Source: Bartonella sp. AU55XJBT (GTDB lineage: Bacteria > Pseudomonadota > Alphaproteobacteria > Rhizobiales > Rhizobiaceae). From it: DNA of 64,000 nt. Positions within the stretch are counted from its first letter, which is position 1, and each line of letters starts with the position of its first letter. The notes below the pieces were generated by a model. That model did no database searches and had not been told where the DNA came from. It saw only the letters and a program-made list of their open reading frames with translations. Of the stretch, positions 59,027 to 64,000 are shown piece by piece. The translations under genes and the position numbers were made by a program. The DNA is taken from positions 16,964-80,963 of the forward strand of contig NZ_JAQITC010000012.1 in NCBI RefSeq assembly GCF_028618525.1, read 5' to 3'.

Positions 59027-59085
59027 AAAGTAGCAATTTTCTTAACACTTTAAAAACTTGTGCCTCTCCATCAAAACAAACCGAT

Positions 59086-59115
59086 AAAAAGCTGCACTAT
59101 ATGTGCAGCTTTTTT
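59086..59115 (+). terminator. rho-independent terminator after the membrane protein
   Basis: AAAAAGCTGCAC pairs with GTGCAGCTTTTT around TATAT (59098-59102). A perfect 7-bp GC-containing stem (59091-59097/59103-59109) is followed by six T. A further AT-rich gap to 59330 holds no supported gene. Confidence 0.88.
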
Positions 59116-59329
59116 ACAATATTTTCTCGATTTTTTCAACGCAGCAAAAATTTCTCAAAAGCCAATTTTAAGCTTTGATAAAAGTGAGAAAAACGACAAA
59201 GCACCTAGGAACAACCTTAAACTGAAAAGACTCTCTTATCGGTTTTAGAATAAGACAGCTGCAGATATTGTATATTTTTTTTAATTTCATAAGCCCCAAA
59301 ATCTACGATATAATATGACGATAGCCCCA

Positions 59330-59992
59330 TTTATTTTAATGAATGGGAATCTTGCGCTTATTCATTGTGGTATAACGCAGATGGATGGAACGTGTGGGTT
59401 TACAAAAAAGAGATATCGATGATCATTTTACGTTTTTATTTCTCTTTTTTACATACAACTTGAAGTCACAATACCGCTGTTTGGTGACCAAACTTTTGGT
59501 AAAAATATCCCCTCATACATTTTTCTCCTCAATGCTCTTATTGTCATCTTTTTCCAAATACCTGTCTGAAGATGGTCTTGTCGGGAAAATTCCAAAACGC
59601 CAGTATTATCCTTTATATTTTTTACCCTCTCATTCTTTATTCTCCACGCTCTTTATCACTCTTACCTTAGCCTTTTTTTAGCGATTGTGCTTTTTACCTT
59701 TGCCGAAATCATTATGCGCATACGCCTCGATTATGAGGCCACAAATATAGATGAACGCCTCATTGCGAGCGCATTTGGCATCATGAGTTTATCGAGTGCT
59801 TTTGGAGGAATGGCAGGCAGTTACTTCGGTTCTCTCTTATACAACAAAGCTGTTTTTGGCTTATCGGTTTGGCAACTCTTAAGCATTGCATCCATCAGCG
59901 CTGCTTTTCTCTCTCTCCTGCTTTTTATGAAAAAAGCAAAAAGTAAATTCAAGCTATCTCACGTCTATTTATCTCATCATGCAATAAAATAA
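59330..59992 (+). pseudogene. MFS transporter pseudogene
   Basis: Hydrophobic MFS-like segments are scattered over frames. TIPLFGDQTFGKNIPSYIFL, then an NALIVIFFQIPV stretch, lies near 59470-59570 and ends in a stop. EDGLVGKIPKRQ with the following hydrophobic segment, ending at 59681, is in another frame. ERLIASAFGIMSLSSAFGGM, then GSYFGSLLYN, lies at 59755-59850. The last piece fits the C-terminal half of MFS drug exporters. At least two frame changes and a missing N-terminal half mark it as a decaying gene. Confidence 0.6.
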
Positions 59993-60249
59993 GCTTTCTA
60001 GAATGAATTGAGCCGAACTGGAACAGGCATAAAACCCTAACCGTCGAATTTGAAAGTTCGCTTATATCCATAACTAAGATGTTATAAATACCCGTATGTA
60101 TTTTATAGTAACTTAACAGACAAACTATCCGCAATTGCCTTTACGATGTACCGTATTTGTTATATAATAGGACAATGATTCGATAATTATTTATTAATTA
60201 AATTATATTTCCGCAATAATCATGATAGAAGGCGGGGAGGGGTGTTGAT

Positions 60250-60984
60250 GTGCATTTGCAAGAAATAGATGTTAATAGCTGCTTTTCATTTTCTATAAGG
60301 GGGCAATCGGAAAACTGTTCTCGTTTAATCGCGATGAAACAGCATCTTATGATCGGTATAAGTCCATTCAACTCAAGATTTTCAGAAAAATATATAACTG
60401 AACTCATATATTGGAGCGCAAAAAAATTTAAAGATATTGACGTATTGCTTCCAGATGTAGAATCAGCAATGCTCCTTGTATTGGCATCTGGAGCGCCTAA
60501 GGCTAAAGCAGAGAGAAAAACAAAAAGGGAGCTCAATCGCATAAGGCGTATATTATGCAATATTCAAGATTTTAATAATTTAGAAAAATCATTTCGCATT
60601 CTTGACTTCTCTCAATACAAACAAAATGAAAACTACAAAATACTAAAATCAAAAGCTACAGATCTATACAAAAAAAGCTTAAAATTTAATGAATTATGTA
60701 GAAAAATGTCAATCCAAGCGGTTGGGAATCGGGCAAAAAGCGTGGGATTATCAACTGAAGAAATAAATATTTCTGTTGAATATATTTTCAATGAAATACC
60801 ATTCTATATAAATACCCCATCTTTACTTAACAGAGAAAGCTCAGTTTTACCCTACCATCGTGAATGGCCGGTAGGAGAATTATTGCTCAGCAGAGAATCT
60901 CCTCTCTGTGTTGACGGGCAACAAGGACATGGAATTGTTTCGATATGTACACAAAATTATAATAAAGAGTCAGTTTATGATTAA
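60250..60984 (+). CDS. tRNA-dependent cyclodipeptide synthase (CDPS)
   Basis: The 244-residue enzyme joins two aminoacyl groups taken from charged tRNAs into a cyclodipeptide. The strand-loop MIGISPFNSRFSEKYI carries the catalytic Ser (S38, equal to S37 of AlbC) and Asn 41. The pair Y178...E182 (YIFNE) and Y202-H203 keep the exact AlbC numbering, which places it in the NYH subfamily. GAPKAKAERKTKRELNRIRR is the basic helix for tRNA. It resembles B. subtilis YvmC, which makes cyclo(Leu-Leu). The start is a GTG with GGGGAGGGG 7 nt upstream; the nearby ATG frame is closed. A CypX-like P450 and an exporter follow. Confidence 0.92.
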   Translation: MHLQEIDVNSCFSFSIRGQSENCSRLIAMKQHLMIGISPFNSRFSEKYITELIYWSAKKFKDIDVLLPDVESAMLLVLASGAPKAKAERKTKRELNRIRRILCNIQDFNNLEKSFRILDFSQYKQNENYKILKSKATDLYKKSLKFNELCRKMSIQAVGNRAKSVGLSTEEINISVEYIFNEIPFYINTPSLLNRESSVLPYHREWPVGELLLSRESPLCVDGQQGHGIVSICTQNYNKESVYD

Positions 60985-61004
60985 GAATTCAAGGGGAAAA
61001 TGAA

Positions 61005-62265
61005 ATGGTACGCCATGTTATTAAATTCAATATTATGGACAAAAAATTTCAAAAAAATCCATACAATACATACCAAACGGTACATTCTTCTGACTCTGTT
61101 CTTTGGGACGAAAATCTTAAGGCTTATTTTTTTTGGCCGATATGAAGATGTCAACGCAATTTTGAAGGATAACCACTTCACAACAGCTCCTTTAGCCGTT
61201 CGGGCAGAGCCGGTAATGGGCGATCGCGTATTAGCCCAAATGGAGGGAGATGAACATCACAGCAAGCGGCAAGCCGTACTTTCAAAACTTACAGGCAAAA
61301 TGTTCCGTACTCGCTATGCATCAATTATTGAAGATACAATAGATCAGCTTCTTATACCGCATCTTGCAAATGGAAGAATAGATATTATTAATGAATTCGG
61401 TAAAGATTATAGCGTGCTTGTTACATTAATGGTCTTAGGTCTACCGATAGATCGCTACAAGGATATATCAATGTGGCACAAGGGTGTCGCATCTTTTGTT
61501 ACCAGCCTTAACCAATCAGATGAAGAAAAAGAATTCAGCTTATCATGCAGCAAAAACATCATTTCTTATCTAACGCCACTGATAGAAGAATGGGATAAAA
61601 ATTCATCAGAAGATTTAATATCTGTTTTATGTCAGAAAACAAATGATGGTAAAAGTATGACAACTTCTGAAATAGTTGCACTTGTCCTTAACATGTTATT
61701 GGCCGCCATAGAGCCTGCTGATAAAACATTAGCTTACCTTTTTTATCATTTGCTCACAAACCCAAGCGAATTAGAAAAAATCCAAAATGATAGGACACTT
61801 CTTGGCGATGCGATCGCAGAGACATTACGCCTCACTTCTCCTGTTCAGCTTATACCACGCCAAACCAATCAAGCGATGGAGTTCAAAGGGATCTCGTTAC
61901 CGGCTAACTCCCTCGTTTTTTGCATGATTGGGGCTGCTAACCGTGATCCTGATGTTTTTATGGACCCCGATAATTTTATACCAGAACGCAAACGAGTTGG
62001 TAAGACTGGTATGAATCTTATAAAGTCCGCGAATCATTTGGCCTTTGGAGCAGGTATGCACGTTTGTGTAGGTTCTGCTTTTGCTCTCATGCAAATAGAG
62101 TTAACAGCAAATAGGCTCCTCGATAAACTTATTGAAATCAACTTAATTCATGGTTTCGTTTTGGAGGAAGAGGGGTTGTACACAAGGGGGCCATCAGCAC
62201 TCCCCATCACATTTATCCCAATAGCACAGTCCTCGCAAACAGGTATTCATTCTCAAAGCCTGTGA
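61005..62265 (+). pseudogene. CypX-like cytochrome P450 with a 1-nt frameshift in a T8 run
   Basis: The protein matches B. subtilis CypX (CYP134A1), which oxidises cyclo(Leu-Leu) to pulcherriminic acid. It has AAIEPADKTLAYLFYHLL in the I-helix, the ExxR motif ETLR, AANRDPDVF, and heme loop FGAGMHVCVG with the Cys codon at 62065. The native N-terminus (VIKFNIMDKKFQKNPYNTYQ and onward) is read from the ATG at 61005, with AAGGGG 8 nt upstream. It hits a stop at 61143 after a T8 run (61127-61134). With seven T the frame joins to GRYEDVNAIL. The uninterrupted frame from 61000 gives an unrelated N-terminal 45 residues. It is phase-variable, rescued by slippage, decayed or a sequencing error. Confidence 0.85.
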
Positions 62266-62315
62266 TTTATGAGGCAGAACCAATATTGTCAAGAATATCA
62301 GCAGGGGGCATAAGA

Positions 62316-63682
62316 ATGCAAAAAAGAGATTCCTATAGCAAATCAGAAAAGTCTGTCATTTATACCGTCATTATCTCCAGTATACTACCTTTGCTAGACG
62401 GTAGCATTGTGAATGTCATCCTTCCTAATCTTGCGCATTATTTTTCAACGGGAGAAAAAAATATACAATGGGTTGTAACTTCCTATTTCCTCGCCACTGT
62501 GCCAGGACTGTTGATGGCAGCTTTTCTGCAAGGGAGAATAGGCGTTAAAAAAACGTGGCTCCTTGCAAACTGCATTTTTATGCTTGGATCATTGGGGGTT
62601 GGATTAAGCTATGATTTTCAAAGCATTATCTCTGCCCGTATCGTGCAAGGTTTTGGAACAGGACTCTTATTGCCCCTCAGCCAAACGATTATCGCCTTAC
62701 AATTTGGACAAGACCGCGTTCGCCAAGCGCCATGGGCACCATAGCCGTACCAACGGTTTTCGCCCCTGCTTTTGGCCCACTGGTGGGCGCTTCCATAGCT
62801 CAGTATGTGTCTTGGCGGTTGTTATTTTTTATCAATATTCCGCTTATTTTATTAGCACTCACCATTGGTGCAAAACATTTAAAAAGCAACGAAACAATCA
62901 AAACAAAATTTAACTTACTGGCATTTGTAGCCTTTTCCCTATCCCTTATTTCATTTTTTTATCTCACAGAAGCCAGAAATATCAATAACAACAACATCCT
63001 CTCTCTCATAGCACTGATAGCGGTACTCTCTCTCATATTTTTCATTGTTTCTAATCAGAAAGCAACAAACAAATTAATCGTCTTTAGCGGATTTACAAAT
63101 GTACGCTACACATTGCTCATGATCATGGGACTTATTTCTTCCTTTCTTTTTTATAGCTTTCTTGTTTATTTCCCTTTAGCATGCGCCATGGAAGAGCTCC
63201 ATGAAAAGAGCCTTCTCATCATCGGTTCCCTCCTTGCTCTACAAGGGATGGGTGCATGGATCGGCAGAAAATTCATTTACCAGAAATGGAAAGAAAAATC
63301 TCCCTTTTTCATGATAGGAATTGGTTTGCTGATCTCAAGCTTTGGCTTATTATGTTTTGGCTATACAATCAGCATGGATGGGCTTGGTTTCTTACTAAGA
63401 GGTATAGGGCTTGGTATTGCCACCATTGTATGCCTATCTGCCCCCATTCAATATGTTAATCGTTTATACATCAAAGATACGGCAGTTATCACACGTATAT
63501 TACAGCAAATAGGCGGCGCTTTAGGCGGTGTATTTTCTGGCTATTTGCTCTATACGCTGACAAAAGGATATCTCTCCCTCAACCAAACATATCTCATATT
63601 CTTCCTATTCTCTATCGCTGTATTTTTACTGTTTTGTCTCATACTCTTCTTATCACGCAAAGAAAAGAGCGCAAATCTATGA
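62316..63682 (+). pseudogene. DHA2-type MFS exporter with an apparent 1-nt frameshift
   Basis: The two frames together encode a drug:H+ antiporter of the EmrB/QacA type. The first part (from ATG 62316 with AGGGGG in front) has LLDGSIVNVILPNL, TSYFLATVPGLLMAAF and VQGFGTGLLLPLSQ. The second starts at MGTIAVPTVFAPAFGPLVG (62732) and runs through the remaining helices to 63682. The first frame closes at 62744. The join near 62722-62732 needs one extra base, for example AA to AAA in CGCCAAGCGCC. In Bacillus an MFS protein exports pulcherriminic acid, so this is the likely exporter of the cluster. It is either inactivated or misread. Confidence 0.8.
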
Positions 63683-64000
63683 GATACTTTGTTTGAACAC
63701 CATAACATTTGCAATGGTGATAAGATCATAAAACATTTATTATGATGGAAAAAAACAACACAATTAATTCTCATATCTCAGGAAAAGTATAAAAAATTCT
63801 ACAGACACAAGCCATTTTTTGTAAATTTTTTGTGCTTATTATACAGACATAAAAAATCGTATTATGACTTTAATTCTAAAGGATAATACTGCCTGATTGA
63901 TTTTTTAGAGTTTTTTCTGGAAAACAACAGCCACTAGGTTCTCTAAGAGGATATAAGGATCAAATAAGGATGGGATAAGGTGAGAGATATATGGTAAGAG
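63683..64000. other. right edge of the window, no gene seen
   Basis: The final 318 nt are AT-rich and hold no supported gene. GGATAAGGTGAGAGATATATGG near the end might lead into a gene outside the window. Confidence 0.35.

Overview
The window is a stretch of a Bartonella chromosome, AT-rich and alphaproteobacterial. It most resembles the radiating lineage (lineage 4) that carries the VirB/VirD4 type IV secretion system (T4SS). The diagnostic features are a virB2-virB11/bep/virD4 locus with Fic- and BID-domain effectors, Brt RNA plus XRE-regulator cassettes, Bartonella-type autotransporters, and RibF, TrpS, HisS, Pgm and MurJ of alphaproteobacterial type. The species cannot be fixed from sequence reading alone; the bep set, with tyrosine-motif and duplicated BID effectors, suggests a rodent-associated species.

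Layout. (1) 1-4.8 kb: two tandem autotransporters, the first cut by the window edge. (2) 5.2-6.4 and 17.6-18.8 kb (+), and 55.6-56.3 kb (-): three copies of a Brt RNA / XRE-regulator cassette. The first looks intact, the second has a 7-bp duplication after its start, and the third is a pseudogene. (3) 7.6-14.2 kb: a gene-poor accessory region with an orphan FlgN-like protein, three tandem EexN-type lipoproteins, a plasmid-type ParA/RHH partition pair with an inverted-repeat operator, and an integrase N-terminal relic. It looks like a decayed plasmid or integrative element. (4) 14.5-17.2 kb: a small phosphatase-like protein, ribF and a HAD hydrolase. (5) 19.2-44.9 kb: an SNase-like protein, then virB2-B11, the antitoxin biaA, bepA, virD4, an antitoxin-like ORF, bepC and five further Bep effectors. 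VirB2-B11 build the envelope channel and pilus, VirD4 recruits effectors through BID domains plus C-terminal tails, and the effectors act in host cells. (6) 45.6-59.0 kb: housekeeping genes (murJ, trpS, uspA-like, nfu-like, phnA-like, pgm, a peroxiredoxin, hisS, pyrF) and a membrane protein. (7) 59.3-63.7 kb: an MFS pseudogene, then a three-gene cluster of cyclodipeptide synthase, CypX-like cytochrome P450 and DHA2-type MFS transporter.

The most unexpected system is the last one. The genes correspond to the pulcherriminic acid logic of Bacillus (YvmC, CypX and an exporter), and the synthase keeps all the catalytic residues I can check. The P450 and the transporter each carry an apparent 1-nt frameshift; the P450 shift lies in a T8 homopolymer. 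The cluster is therefore either decaying, phase-variable, rescued by slippage, or affected by sequencing error. Other notable signals are compensatory base changes among the three Brt RNAs, degenerate FIC motifs in BepA and the last Bep, an antitoxin-like ORF overlapping bepC whose inhibitory Glu appears replaced by Lys, conserved hairpins and leaders between the bep genes, and a strong hairpin inside the virB operon.
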